DNA of 23,082 bases from Chara braunii (GCA_003427395.1 BFEA01000073.1:1410979-1434060), one strand, 5' to 3'. Positions 1 to 7,788 are shown, counted from the first letter of the stretch. Translations and numbers: made by a program. The notes: generated by a model from the sequence alone, not told the origin.

Positions 1-53
1 GTGTGTGAATTCGTGTGTTTGTGTGTGTGTGAACGTGTGTGTGTGTGTGTGAT
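1..53. repeat. GT-rich microsatellite at left edge
   Basis: Runs of GT on the plus strand, interrupted by short non-GT bits, reach the left end of the foldback element. A second GT-rich stretch with the same strand sense lies just past the element's right end, so the element may have inserted into a GT microsatellite. The tract begins outside the window. Confidence 0.85.
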
Positions 54-392
54 AGGTCCTCCTTTCTTTTTACGGGGGGGTGGGGGAATCTCCCCCGCTC
101 AGACGGCTCATACAGGCTATTTGAAGGGTCCTCGCAACCTTGTCGCGCAGAGCCCCCCACCCACCAACGTCAAGGCAGGCAGTGAATACGGAGTGGAGCA
201 CGAGCTGATCGAATATATACTAAAGATTCGAATTCAGGTCTGTGTTTCAGCAGTTATGGGTTGCTCACGTAGCTAGGCCGTAGCTATTAGTCTCTGCACG
301 TGATTCTGAGGGCTTGACTGCACTACTCACCAAATGTGTAAAACTAGAATGAATCTTCTGCAGAACATGAAATAATACGCCGCCATATGTTT
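54..392 (+). repeat. Left arm of the foldback
   Basis: This arm is complementary to 576-913. It contains a G-run near 75-87, a stretch around 130-260 with no low-complexity sequence, and the inner end at the TACGCCGCCATATG segment. Differences from the other arm are mostly single bases plus length changes in the G and T runs. Confidence 0.85.
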
Positions 393-575
393 TGTCTTTT
401 CTCGGTTTTTTTTTTTTCGTTTTTCCTTTTTCTCTTTTTCCTTTTTCTCGTTTTTCTTTTTTTAGGAATACGTGAATTTTTTTTTTTTTTTTTTTTTTTT
501 CCTTTTTCTCGTTTTTCTTTTCTTAGGAATATGTGCAATGGCCCTAAGGGCCTATACTCATCACAAGCAGAAAAG
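393..575. other. Pyrimidine-rich spacer of the foldback
   Basis: On the plus strand the spacer is almost entirely T and C up to about 530, including an uninterrupted T run near 477-500. It contains an imperfect direct repeat: a CCTTTTTCTCGTTTTTC-type segment followed by TTAGGAATA occurs at about 438-470 and again at about 501-530. A small GGCCC/GGGCC palindrome sits near 540-552. The reading frames here are low-complexity artefacts. Confidence 0.75.
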
Positions 576-913
576 AAACATGTGGCGGCGTATTATTTCA
601 TGTTCTGCATGAAGATTCATTCTAGTTTTGCACATTTGGTGAGTAGTGCAGTCAAGCCCTCAGAATCACGTGCAGAGACTAGTAGCTACGGCCTAGCTAC
701 GTGAGCAACCCATAACTGCTGAAACACAGACCTGAATTCGAATCTTCATTATATATTCGGCCAGCTCGTGCTCCACTCCATATTCACTGCCTACCTTGAC
801 ATTGGTGGGTGGGGGGGTCTGCGCGACAAGGCTGCGAGGACCCTTCAGATAGCCTGTATGGGCCGTTTGAGGGGGGGAGATTCCCCCCCCCCCCCGTAAA
901 AAAAAAAGGACCT
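576..913 (-). repeat. Right arm of the foldback
   Basis: Reverse complement of 54-392. The element's end sequence is partly repeated: CTTCAGATAGCCTG followed by a GGGCCGT segment occurs inside the arm (about 844-870) and again just beyond the boundary (about 912-937). The true terminus could therefore lie some 24 bp further out. Confidence 0.85.
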
Positions 914-968
914 TCAGATAGCCTGATTGGGCCGTGAAAAAAAAATAAAAATGAGTGCATATCCTCAG

Positions 969-1030
969 CATATGTGTGTGTGTGTAAATTTTGTGTGTAT
1001 ATGTTTGGGTGGGGGTATTTCGTTTATTTT
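969..1030. repeat. GT-rich and T-rich low-complexity flank
   Basis: TG repeats from about 971, then a G-rich and T-rich stretch. It has the same strand sense as the GT tract at the left edge, so the foldback appears to sit inside one GT-rich region. Confidence 0.7.
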
Positions 1031-1080
1031 TTTTTTTACTTCATTTTTTGAATTTCCATAGTCCTCCACGCGCGCGCACG

Positions 1081-1160
1081 CCCCCCGGGATCGCGTTCAA
1101 TTTTTTCGCGCTCCGTCGCGCGCAGCGCGTTTGAATGCGATTGAACGCGGTCCCGGGGGG
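1081..1160. repeat. CpG-rich hairpin with 20-bp arms
   Basis: 1081-1100 and 1141-1160 are reverse complements with one mismatch: each carries a C6/G6 run, a CGGGA/TCCCG block and a GCGTTCAA/TTGAACGC block. The 40-bp loop and flanks (about 1062-1210) are dense in CG and GCGC dinucleotides, unlike the surrounding AT-rich DNA. No gene is visible in it. It could be a transposon terminus or a structured promoter-like island. Confidence 0.75.
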
Positions 1161-1218
1161 TATGAACGCGCGCGTTTGAACGTGCACGTGCGTTCCGTGC
1201 GTTCAACCGGTTACACAG

Positions 1219-1257
1219 CGGTCAGAGGGGTCCCGGACGTCCGATCGAACAACCTAG
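1219..1257 (+). repeat. 39-bp dispersed motif, copy 1
   Basis: The segment beginning CGGTCA and ending AACAACCTAG, with GGACGTCC in the middle, matches 20397-20435 in the same orientation with three mismatches. Both copies are preceded by GC-rich palindromic DNA and followed by AT-richer DNA, as expected for the end of a repeat family. Confidence 0.8.
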
Positions 1258-1290
1258 CTGAAAATACAGGTGAATAGACATGGCCAAAAC

Positions 1291-2001
1291 TTATCAAGGG
1301 TCCTCACTTTCCCTCTCAAGTCTCATTCTCAATCTCTCATCTAGCCTTGAGTCTCTTTTGCCTCCAGCCACGACTAAGAACTTCGTGAGATTGTGGTCTA
1401 GTAATATAGAGTCACCTGAAGCCCATGAGTTCCGAATAGGTCTATCCAAGACCAAAGATTTGGAAGTCAAGCATAGTAGATAACTCCTCTTATAAAGAAG
1501 GAAGATATGACCTGAAAAAGATCCCTCGTCTTAGATGTTGGAACTTAGATGGTTCAGTCACTGCCTCATAGTCAAATCTCTGCTGGTGAGATGTACCTCT
1601 TTGCCAGGTCAAACCAGTTCATCCCAGTAGAAACCATCGATGAGGTAGAAAGGGACTGGAGACCTAGGATAGTCAGTGTATAACTTAGGACCAAAGCTGC
1701 TATAAATCACCTTTGCACCCTCTTGAAGCACTCCATTTCTCTCCTCAATATACCAAGGTGTTGCAACTTGCAACCCAAACCGAGTCAAAATGCTCAAGAG
1801 TCTCTTTCCCCCCTTTCACATAAATTCTCAAATCTTGAATAGTTCTCTCTGCAAGTTATATGAGAACCATGAAGATTGACAAATCTTCTTGTCTGAATCC
1901 AACTGCACTAACGTACTAACATTGAAAACATCCTTTGAAGCTATTTTGTTGAGATTAGCCAGAACAGGCCCGTTGACCGGAAATGACGTGATAGTACTCA
2001 T
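1291..2001 (-). pseudogene. Decayed frame for an unrecognised protein (about 235 codons)
   Basis: Read on the minus strand, coding-like segments follow one another in the same direction. A start ATG at 2001 opens 57 codons to a TGA at 1828-1830. A shifted frame (about 1852-1768) reads through DLRIYVKGGKETLEHFD. The first frame then resumes through ATPWYIEERNG to a TGA at 1609-1611. A third frame continues through RGTSHQQRFDYEAVTEP to a TAA near 1493, and a last one carries LTKFLVVAGGKRDSRLDE to TGA/TAA at 1291-1296. One shift is explained by a 7-bp tandem duplication (TTGCAAC at 1761-1767 and 1768-1774). The composition is that of an ordinary soluble protein, with no signal peptide or membrane span. 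I do not recognise a family. A T-rich tract ending in TAG just before the ATG looks like a splice acceptor. It could be a host pseudogene or a transposon ORF. Confidence 0.5.
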
Positions 2002-2345
2002 ATGCTAAAAAAAGGTAGAAAAATTGGCGTGAATAATAAAAGGCGCAAGCCGAGAATAGACAAGAAAACATTGATTATCTTTTCACTGACTGAAGGTCTC
2101 TGAGGAGGGCGCTGATTGACACAAACTGATATGAAAATTGGCTGAAAATAATTGGAAAGTTTTAGACTCTGATGGTGGATCTCTTATGATCTCTCGGATG
2201 GTTGAAGACTGGTGAGTAACTGAACACTGATTGCTGATCACTTGACAATTGGAAATTGGAAAAAATTATGAGTCTCTGGACGATACTTGCTGATTGATTC
2301 ATTGAAAAAGTCTTTGAGAGGAAATGAGTCAGAGAACGTTTCCAT
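2002..2345 (-). other. Possible intron or leader of the decayed frame
   Basis: On the minus strand this 340-bp stretch is pyrimidine- and AT-rich, has no sustained reading frame and ends in a T-rich tract plus TAG four bases before the ATG at 2001, a good 3' splice-site shape. Its other end begins with GGGTGAATG just after the 64-codon frame, a weak donor. The phases do not join cleanly, so the splicing idea is tentative. Confidence 0.3.
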
Positions 2346-2540
2346 TCACCCGAGTTTCACCATGGCTTGTTCAATGGTCTCTAGAGATGAGTCATTGCTA
2401 TACTGTTTACCGTTTCGATCATGGAAATAGAAGACATATGCAATATACTTCTTCTCTCTAATTCTTAGGACAACAAATTCTCTCAAGATTAATTTATGAA
2501 ACTCCATGAGTCCACGCCTTGATTTACTTCCATTTCCCAT
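2346..2540 (-). CDS. Hypothetical 64-residue frame, possible upstream exon
   Basis: ATG at 2538-2540 begins 64 codons ending at a TGA at 2346-2348. The peptide is mixed and charged (for example LRIREKKYIAYVFYFHDRNG), not low-complexity, and resembles a real domain fragment, but I do not recognise it. It shares its strand with the decayed frame downstream and may be its first exon or an independent fragment. A further ATG frame of 44 codons lies upstream at 2582-2716 on the same strand. Nothing shows that either is expressed. Confidence 0.3.
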   Translation of the reverse strand: MGNGSKSRRGLMEFHKLILREFVVLRIREKKYIAYVFYFHDRNGKQYSNDSSLETIEQAMVKLG

Positions 2541-2933
2541 GCCCCAACAACTTACAAGCTCTAGGTTTTTAAGTGCTCTGTTTAGATTACTTGTTGTAGG
2601 CCCTTATCGTGTTGATCTGTCACCAGGCTGTCAGTATCGCCTTGGTGGTTTTGTCTTCTCAATCTTCCATTTTTATCTTGATCGAGTGGGTAAAACGTCA
2701 CGAAAGTATCTAACATAAGCGGGGTTGCTGTTATGGTCTAGCTATTCGCTACTAGTGACCGTTGTTGAGGTTTTGCCATTGAGCTCTGAGGTTGAACCTT
2801 TCGGTTAATAGCCCACTGACAGTTTCTCAGCAGTTGACTCACTACTAAGGCCCTCAACATGACCGTTTACTGCAAGACGTCCAGTGGTCTGCTTGCAAGA
2901 GGTAAGACAAATTTTATCCTTACATAACGCAGG
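2541..2933. other. Flank between the decayed frame and the LTR element
   Basis: No recognisable gene. It contains a minus-strand ATG frame of 44 codons (2582-2716) of unknown status and otherwise ordinary mixed-composition DNA up to the CAGG that precedes the LTR. In the uninterrupted locus this DNA would have joined the sequence now starting at 12095. Confidence 0.5.
2930..2933. repeat. Target-site duplication, left copy (CAGG)
   Basis: CAGG directly precedes the LTR terminus TGTTATG and recurs at 12095-12098 directly after the other LTR's TGCA end. Four bases can match by chance, but both copies sit exactly at the boundaries. Confidence 0.6.
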
Positions 2934-4190
2934 TGTTATGATTCTGGTTGTTTGTTATCTGAGACCAACACTTGCACACATAGACTTTCGGGTATGTCCA
3001 TACATACACAGAAGGAAGGGGAGAGGATAGGACACCGCACAGGGAGAGATAAACAAAGTGGAAAACTTGACCATGCGATATGACAGGGTACACTGAACGT
3101 GCAATTCACTCAACTCAATCCTCACAAACAGTCATTAAGAAAAGCCGAGCAGATCACATCCAGAAAAACAACAAAACGATGATAGTCTAAACTCAGTATC
3201 ACACTGTTTATTAAACTCAAAGTCTCAAATTGTCAGAAAAACCACAATACTATAGTGCGCTGCTCAGAAATGAGCAGCGCTTCACTCGCCAACCCTGAGT
3301 AACCATTCGTGACACCCCTGAGCCCCCGAAACATCAAGCGCCACCCAGATACAGCCTCCAAAGGGAAGCGCCACCCTGAAACGTGCCTCTTAGGCCAAGC
3401 GCCACCCAGAGGATGAAGAAGAAAACCAGCGCAACAATATTTGATGATAACGAAGTGTCAGAAGACTTCCTGGAAGGAAGTCTGCAGCAGCGCCACCAAA
3501 CCCTGACGAACTGACCTCTGAGGAAGAAGTTGCAGCTATGACTGCAGCGCCACAACCCTGGAACCCCACTCCGGAGGAAGGTCCAGCAGGGCACCAACTT
3601 CTCTCGCTTCCAGCAGACCTCGATAACCCAGACCTCTAACAGCCCCTACGTGCCGGCAGAGTACAGCGCAAGTCTCAACTATGGTCTGCGCTCTGAAGGT
3701 CTGGCTATGCCTGTCTCCTTCCACGCTGAGATGTCACCACTTCCGTTTCACACGTAGCACAACAGCGATGTACTCGGTACCAACTGCCAAAAGCCTAGTT
3801 CCGATGTGCCCATCCTATCTATAGACTAAAACTAGACTAGACTCGACCTAGACCGGACTACCAACTAACCGGTACCGATTCAGTTTCGGTCTCTCGGCCT
3901 CTACCTTACCCGGCTATAGGCTATAGGACCGTCTATCAGCATAGGCCTTTAGGGCTTGTGTGTCCTAGGGGTAGCCCGACTTGCTATTCGCAATTAGGGT
4001 AGCAGTAGGAAATTGAGTTAGTACTAGGCCTGTATTTTCTCAAATTTGCAGATATGTCCCTCACAAATTTCCACTACAGGTAGGTCGCTCGGTTAGCCTA
4101 TCGGCCAAACAAAATTACGAATATACCCTACCTATGGTACAGCCTCACAGAGAGAGGCTACAAGTGACTAGAAAACAACAAGTCGTTGCA
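2934..4190 (-). repeat. 3' LTR of the Ty3/gypsy element
   Basis: About 1257 bp, matching 10830-12094 end to end with scattered substitutions and small indels. On the minus strand it begins TGCAACGACTTG and ends CATAACA. It carries a repeated GCGCCAC word at irregular spacing (between about 3340 and 3550), a hairpin at 3257-3280 and an AATAAA at 3212-3207. Open frames on either strand inside it recur in the other LTR simply because the LTRs are copies. Confidence 0.93.
3207..3280 (-). promoter_or_regulatory. LTR hairpin followed by AATAAA
   Basis: 3257-3280 reads GCGCTGCTCA, a GAAA loop, then TGAGCAGCGC: a perfect 10-bp stem. About 45 bases further along the minus strand is AATAAA (3212-3207), matching the poly(A) signal hexamer. 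The same pair is present in the other LTR. It is a candidate RNA 3'-end or packaging structure; the function is inferred. Confidence 0.5.
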
Positions 4191-4205
4191 GACCTACCCT
4201 CCCCC
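4191..4205 (-). promoter_or_regulatory. Polypurine tract
   Basis: On the minus strand GGGGGAGGGTAGGTC lies directly against the start of the 3' LTR (TGCAACG at 4190). This is the expected position and composition of the plus-strand DNA primer of an LTR retrotransposon. It also confirms the minus orientation. Confidence 0.8.
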
Positions 4206-4223
4206 GGATCGAGGACCTCCGAG

Positions 4224-4429
4224 CTAGGGGCATAGGCATGCAGAGCGCTGTAGGGATTCTCCCTTCTGTGCTGCCTCATATCTGAGAATGACAGACTTTG
4301 CAGTCTTCAAAAGTTCCTTGCGAGTAAACCAGCGGTCTTCTATATGTGGCTAGTATAGGAGCTTTACAAGGTACTCTTTATCTGGTCCTATACCTGACTC
4401 ATCCTTAACGGACTCCACCTCATATCCTT
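4224..4429 (-). pseudogene. Chromodomain-like integrase tail
   Basis: After the integrase C-terminal domain the frame reads GKGYEVESVKDESG, DKEYLVKLLY, TAG (4350-4352), then IEDRWFTRKELLKTAKSVIL and ends at TAG 4224-4226. A YEVE-x-V-x-D...EYLVK pattern is typical of the chromodomains of plant chromoviruses, which steer integration to particular chromatin. The usual KW-x-G after EYLV is LLY plus a stop here, so the fold is probably lost. Assignment rests on pattern resemblance only. Confidence 0.6.
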
Positions 4430-5560
4430 TGCCAAGGATAGGGGGACCGAACTGAGGAGGCTTGTCTGGGAATGCATCAGCTGAGGTACATGGTAACAAC
4501 TTAGATGCATGAAAGACAGGGTAGGTTTGTAGATGGAGAGGGACATCCACGATGTAGGATGGTCCAAATGGATCAGCTCCCACTGTATCTAAGACCTGTC
4601 ATGAACCCATGTATCGTGGCAGCAGCTTAGGCGAAATATCCTCCTCTCGCGACAACTCAGAACTGAGTGCCCACACCCAGTCACCTGTGCGAATAGTAGA
4701 AGGACGTCTGTGCTTGTTAGCCTGTTGAATCATAGTCTTTTGGGCTTTCAACAAGTTGGCACGGACGCGCTCTATGTCCACACGGTAACGCCTGGTGAAC
4801 TCTGTAGTTCCAGGTGTCAGCGTAGGGGTAGCCTTATCGATGATGTCATCGAGAGGCTGCCATGGCTCGCGACCCCAGTGTAACCGGTAGGGTGTAAAGC
4901 CAGTACAGGAGTGTACACACGTGTTATATACAAGTTGTGCATGACCCAAATGAAGATCCCAGTCCTGCAGATGTGGACTGATCACAGGACGCAGCAACTG
5001 AAATAAAATATGGTTCATCACTTCAGCCTGTCCATTGGCTTCAGGATGACGACCAGATGTCATATCCAGTCTGGAATGAAGGTAATCCCTGCAGTAGGAT
5101 TGCCATTCATTGCAGCAAAAACCAGGATCTCGGTCACTGACTATAGAGGTGGGTGGTCCATGGTGTGTGACCCACCTGTCCGCAAATGCCGCCTGAACGG
5201 CTGGAACGCGAGCTTCAACTGGCAAGGGGATGAGCTCTACGTATTTGGAGAACCCATCCACGCACACCATAACCTGACGCATACCACGAGGTGTGATCCT
5301 ACCTAAGTCAATAAAGTCAATAGACATTGAATGTGCAGGTGCCTCAGGGATGGGTAGAGTAGGCCAAAGGGAGGTCGTCGTACTACCTTGTTCCTTTGGT
5401 ATAACTCACAGGTTTCCACATAGTGCAGCATGTCACTCATCATCTCCTTCCAGAAGAAGCGCTGCGACAGGGCTGCATACGATTTGAGGGCTCCAAAATG
5501 ACCACGAACATCATGACACTCAGACAGCAGGAGTGTTCTCAGCTTGCGGTCCTGAGGAAT
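4430..5560 (-). pseudogene. Integrase part of pol
   Basis: The zinc-binding domain has His-x4-His (HDVRGH, about 5496-5514), then CELY at 5399-5410 where the family has Cys-x2-Cys: the last Cys is Tyr (TAC, one G-to-A from TGC). After a frame break near 5350 the catalytic core runs open for 242 codons (5327-4599). Asp is in MSIDFID (residue 4), the second Asp in SIVSDRDPGF (residue 65) and Glu in PEANGQAEVMN (residue 102), so the DDE triad is complete. The C-terminal domain (GDWVWAL, LLPRYMGS) continues in frame past TGA 4599-4601 into DPFGPSYIVDVP. The core is the best-preserved stretch of the element. Confidence 0.88.
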
Positions 5561-5769
5561 GCACAAACGTTCCTCACCTCTGCTGTAAGTATACAGCAGA
5601 TCTGAAACCAGAGTATATCCTGGTTCAAATCCAGGATCGTCCTGGAGATTCCTGACTATAGGCCAAAAAATCGGATCCTGGGGCAGCAATCGGGCAATGG
5701 TCTAACGAGTCCTCTCTCCAAATGAGTGAGTAAAGGAGATTAGAAAAAGAGCGTCGGACCTACGAGAAA

Positions 5770-6260
5770 GGGCATCTGCTACTCGATGTAGCAACCCTTC
5801 TTGTGTCTCAGTTCAAAGTTAAACATGTCAATGAACTGGATGTAGTGAGCAAGTTTGTCATTCAGTTCTCCCTGGGACTTCATCCACTGCAGGGTGGAGT
5901 GATCTGAACAGATCTTGAAGTGCCTGCCCAGGAGGAAGTGCTTCCAATGGTTGAGCATGGACACAAGAGCATAAAACTATTCTCATAGGTAGAGTCCTGC
6001 AACTTCTTTGTTTTGATTTTCTTGCTCATATACTCGATAGGCTGCAGACCATTCCCATCATCCTGTTGAAGTACCGCCCCTGCACCATACTGACTAGCAT
6101 CAGTGGTAAGCACAAAAGGCAGGGTAGGGTCAGGTAACTTCAAGACAGGAGCACGAATCAAAGCCTCCTTGAGACGTGTGAAAGCCTCCTGACATTCAGA
6201 TGTCCAAAGAAAGGAATTGTCTTTCTTTGCCAGATTAGTCAAGGGAGCCGCTATAGAAGA
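5770..6260 (-). pseudogene. RNase H part of pol
   Basis: The segment opens with LTNLAKKDNSFLWTSECQEA, the usual connection region, followed by VLTTDASQYGAGAVLQQ with the first catalytic Asp, STYEN with the Glu, and after a frameshift near 5965 KICSDHSTLQWMK with the third acidic residue. The end of the domain shows the Ty3 signature VADALSRR after a further frame break near 5780. RNase H degrades the RNA of the RNA/DNA hybrid during cDNA synthesis. All three acidic residues survive, but not in one reading frame. Confidence 0.82.
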
Positions 6261-6299
6261 AAAGTTCTGGATGAATTTCCTGTAATAGGATGCAAGTCC

Positions 6300-7018
6300 C
6301 AAGAATGATCGGACATCACGAGTGTTAGCAGGTCGCGGTCAGTCCTGAACTGCAACAACTTTCATTGCTTCAGGAGCCAACACCTCTCCAGAAATGACGT
6401 GACCCAGATAGATCACAGACGGAACCCCAAGAGAGGACTTCTCCCTGTTGATCTTATACTGGTTATCACGTAAGGCCTGGAGGACCAGAGCCAGATGCTG
6501 CGCACACTCCTAGTCAGAACGACTAAAAACCAACTATTACCAAGATATCATCTAGGTAGACAACTACGAATTTGTCCAAGTAAGGCCTGAGTATGCGATG
6601 CATCTCGGTTTGGAAGGTGCCCGGGGCGTTGCAAAGACCGAATGGCATGACCACGTACTCATAGGTGTCATACTTGGTCTTGAAGGCTGTCTTGTGGACC
6701 CTGCACCATGTCCAACAGATCATCAATGCGAGGAAGAGGCTCTGTAGACTTCCTCGTGATTTTATTGAGACCACGATAGTCCACGCACATCCTGAACTCA
6801 CCATTCATCTTCAGGACAAAGAGGACGGATGCCCCAAACTCAGATGTGTTGGGCCCGATCCAGCTCTTGCTGGTCAAGGTTTCTACTAATTGTTTCCTAA
6901 GCTCTTCAAGTTTAGCGGGTAACATCCTGTAGACTCGACCCTTGGGAGGGACCGAACCAGGCAGGATCTCGATTTTATGTTTGGTTTGCCTATGGACAAG
7001 TCCAGTAGGCTCCTCCAT
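6300..7018 (-). pseudogene. Reverse transcriptase part of pol with internal deletion
   Basis: Recognisable blocks are [52 protein letters not shown], then after the break [31 protein letters not shown], and the catalytic YLDD (6547-6558). Between DMVQG and KTAFK, near 6699, the family has about twenty residues including motif A (KxDLKSGYHQ) with the first catalytic Asp. They are absent and the frame changes at the same point. The remaining two Asp sit in YLDD. The thumb continues in another frame through DNQYKINREKSSLG and LGHVISGEVLAPE. TAG at 6510-6512 and TGA at 6339-6341 interrupt it. Confidence 0.88.
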
Positions 7019-7249
7019 AAGATCTGAGAAGCGGTCAACAACCTGTTGAATTTAAGAGGGACGGGGAGCACTTTCCACATCAGTCTGTTTGACGTAAGCC
7101 ACAAACAGATGGGTGTGGTTAGTCTGGCAAGATAAACGCAGAAATCTGCGACCACTCTTGCAGTAACAGTCGCTGGTCGGATGGTACTCGTAAGCGAGGA
7201 TACGAGGGCGATAAACCCCATGCCGGTCAGGTAGCTCAACCCTAGGGAT

Positions 7250-7581
7250 CTGCCAGTCGATCCTAGGATCGGTGGCACCAAGCCACTACATAGAGAAGAC
7301 AAGGTCAAAGGGAACGTTAGGGAACACGTAGAAATTCAGGCGGTGCCTGATTTCTCCCTCCTTGTCGAAGGACACAGGTAGGCCCTTGACAGCAGTAGTG
7401 ATCCTGACTGTGGAAGAGTCCTCAATGTGAACCTCAATCTTTGATCCAAGTGCAGCTTGTTGACTGCCTTGGGAGATATGAAATTGCGAGTAGCCTTACA
7501 GTCTAAGAGCCCTTTGATCTTGGCTCCCAGGATAGAGGGTCGAAGCAGGATGAGTTCTGACCTATGTTTTTTCTTCTCCTA
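7250..7581 (-). pseudogene. Aspartic protease part of pol, active site altered
   Basis: The retropepsin core reads LLDCKATRNFIS (GAC codon of the Asp at 7501-7503), where the family has Asp-Ser/Thr/Cys-Gly-Ala. The glycine codon has become AAG (Lys); two G-to-A changes from GGG would explain it. The flap and C-terminal half (IEVHIEDSSTVRI, FPNVPFDLVF) follow in a shifted frame. The usual Gly-Met-x-Trp-Leu segment reads SM-stop-WL with TAG at 7286-7288. An inactive protease is the expected result. Confidence 0.8.
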
Positions 7582-7743
7582 TAAGGACAGGAAAAAATCA
7601 GTAAGGCACTTGGCATCATCCTCTTCCCACATCTCATCCAACTCAGAGTTCTCAAAAGTGAAGGACCTCGAAGATGACACTCCCAAAGAAGAACCAGCAA
7701 GAGAATGTGAAGATTCACCTTCATCAGAAAGTGAATTAGCACT

Positions 7744-7788
7744 GGTGGAAGGAGCTGTTGCTCCCACCTCTCTCTGCTCTAGTTTTTT
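7744..7788 (-). promoter_or_regulatory. Candidate -1 ribosomal frameshift site (A AAA AAC plus hairpin)
   Basis: In the gag frame the last codons read TCA AAA AAC TAG, so the heptamer A AAA AAC (7788-7782) is in the exact phase needed for -1 slippage and abuts the gag stop (7781-7779). A -1 slip enters the frame that carries the pol linker and protease. Thirteen bases after the heptamer comes GGTGGGAGC-AACA-GCTCC-TT-CCACC (7768-7744), which can form a stem of about nine pairs with a short bulge. Heptamer plus downstream structure is the classic retroviral and retrotransposon arrangement. A chance deletion in the A run is the alternative. Confidence 0.7.

Larger units (their letters stand above)
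54..913. mobile_element. Foldback element (long inverted repeat)
   Basis: Two long arms, 54-392 and 576-913, are reverse complements of each other over almost their whole length, with scattered substitutions and small indels. The ends pair as AGGTCCT (54-60) with AGGACCT (907-913). The inner ends pair as TACGCCGCCATATG (376-389) with CATGTGGCGGCGTA (579-592). The centre is a pyrimidine-rich spacer. I see no convincing transposase frame, so this fits a non-autonomous foldback or MITE-like element. The open frames in both arms encode similar peptides only because the arms are copies. No clear target duplication is visible because the flanks are low-complexity. Confidence 0.8.
4224..7788 (-). 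pseudogene. pol: Degenerate pol polyprotein of the Ty3/gypsy element
   Basis: Pol begins in the -1 frame at the slippery site and ends at a TAG (4224-4226), 18 bases before the polypurine tract. Order: serine- and acid-rich linker, aspartic protease, RT, RNase H, integrase (zinc-binding, catalytic and C-terminal parts), chromodomain-like tail. The frame changes near 7455, 6700, 6525, 5965, 5780 and 5350. In-frame nonsense codons lie at 7579, 7286, 7052, 6510, 6339, 5702, 4599 and 4350 (lowest coordinate of each codon). Apart from these breaks the protein is recognisable throughout. It would normally make cDNA and insert it into chromatin; here it can only be a relic or serve as template for enzymes supplied by relatives. 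Confidence 0.9.

Noticed and set aside
1-276. Open frame whose peptide matches one on the opposite strand at 693-971
   Set aside because: The similarity follows from the inverted repeat arms. There is no ATG at the start and the ends run into microsatellite.
387-704. Phe-rich open frame, with a Lys-rich one on the other strand
   Set aside because: Encoded by the pyrimidine tract of the foldback spacer; low complexity only.
3334-3724. Minus-strand frames with matching partners at 11184-11626
   Set aside because: Conserved in pairs only because both lie in the two LTRs of one element. Frames on both strands overlap and none resembles a known domain.
5010-5306. 98-codon plus-strand frame
   Set aside because: It is antisense to the integrase catalytic core, which is the recognisable protein.
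6886-7308. 140-codon minus-strand frame
   Set aside because: Off-frame shadow of the protease-RT linker, whose true frame carries protease and RT motifs with two stop codons.
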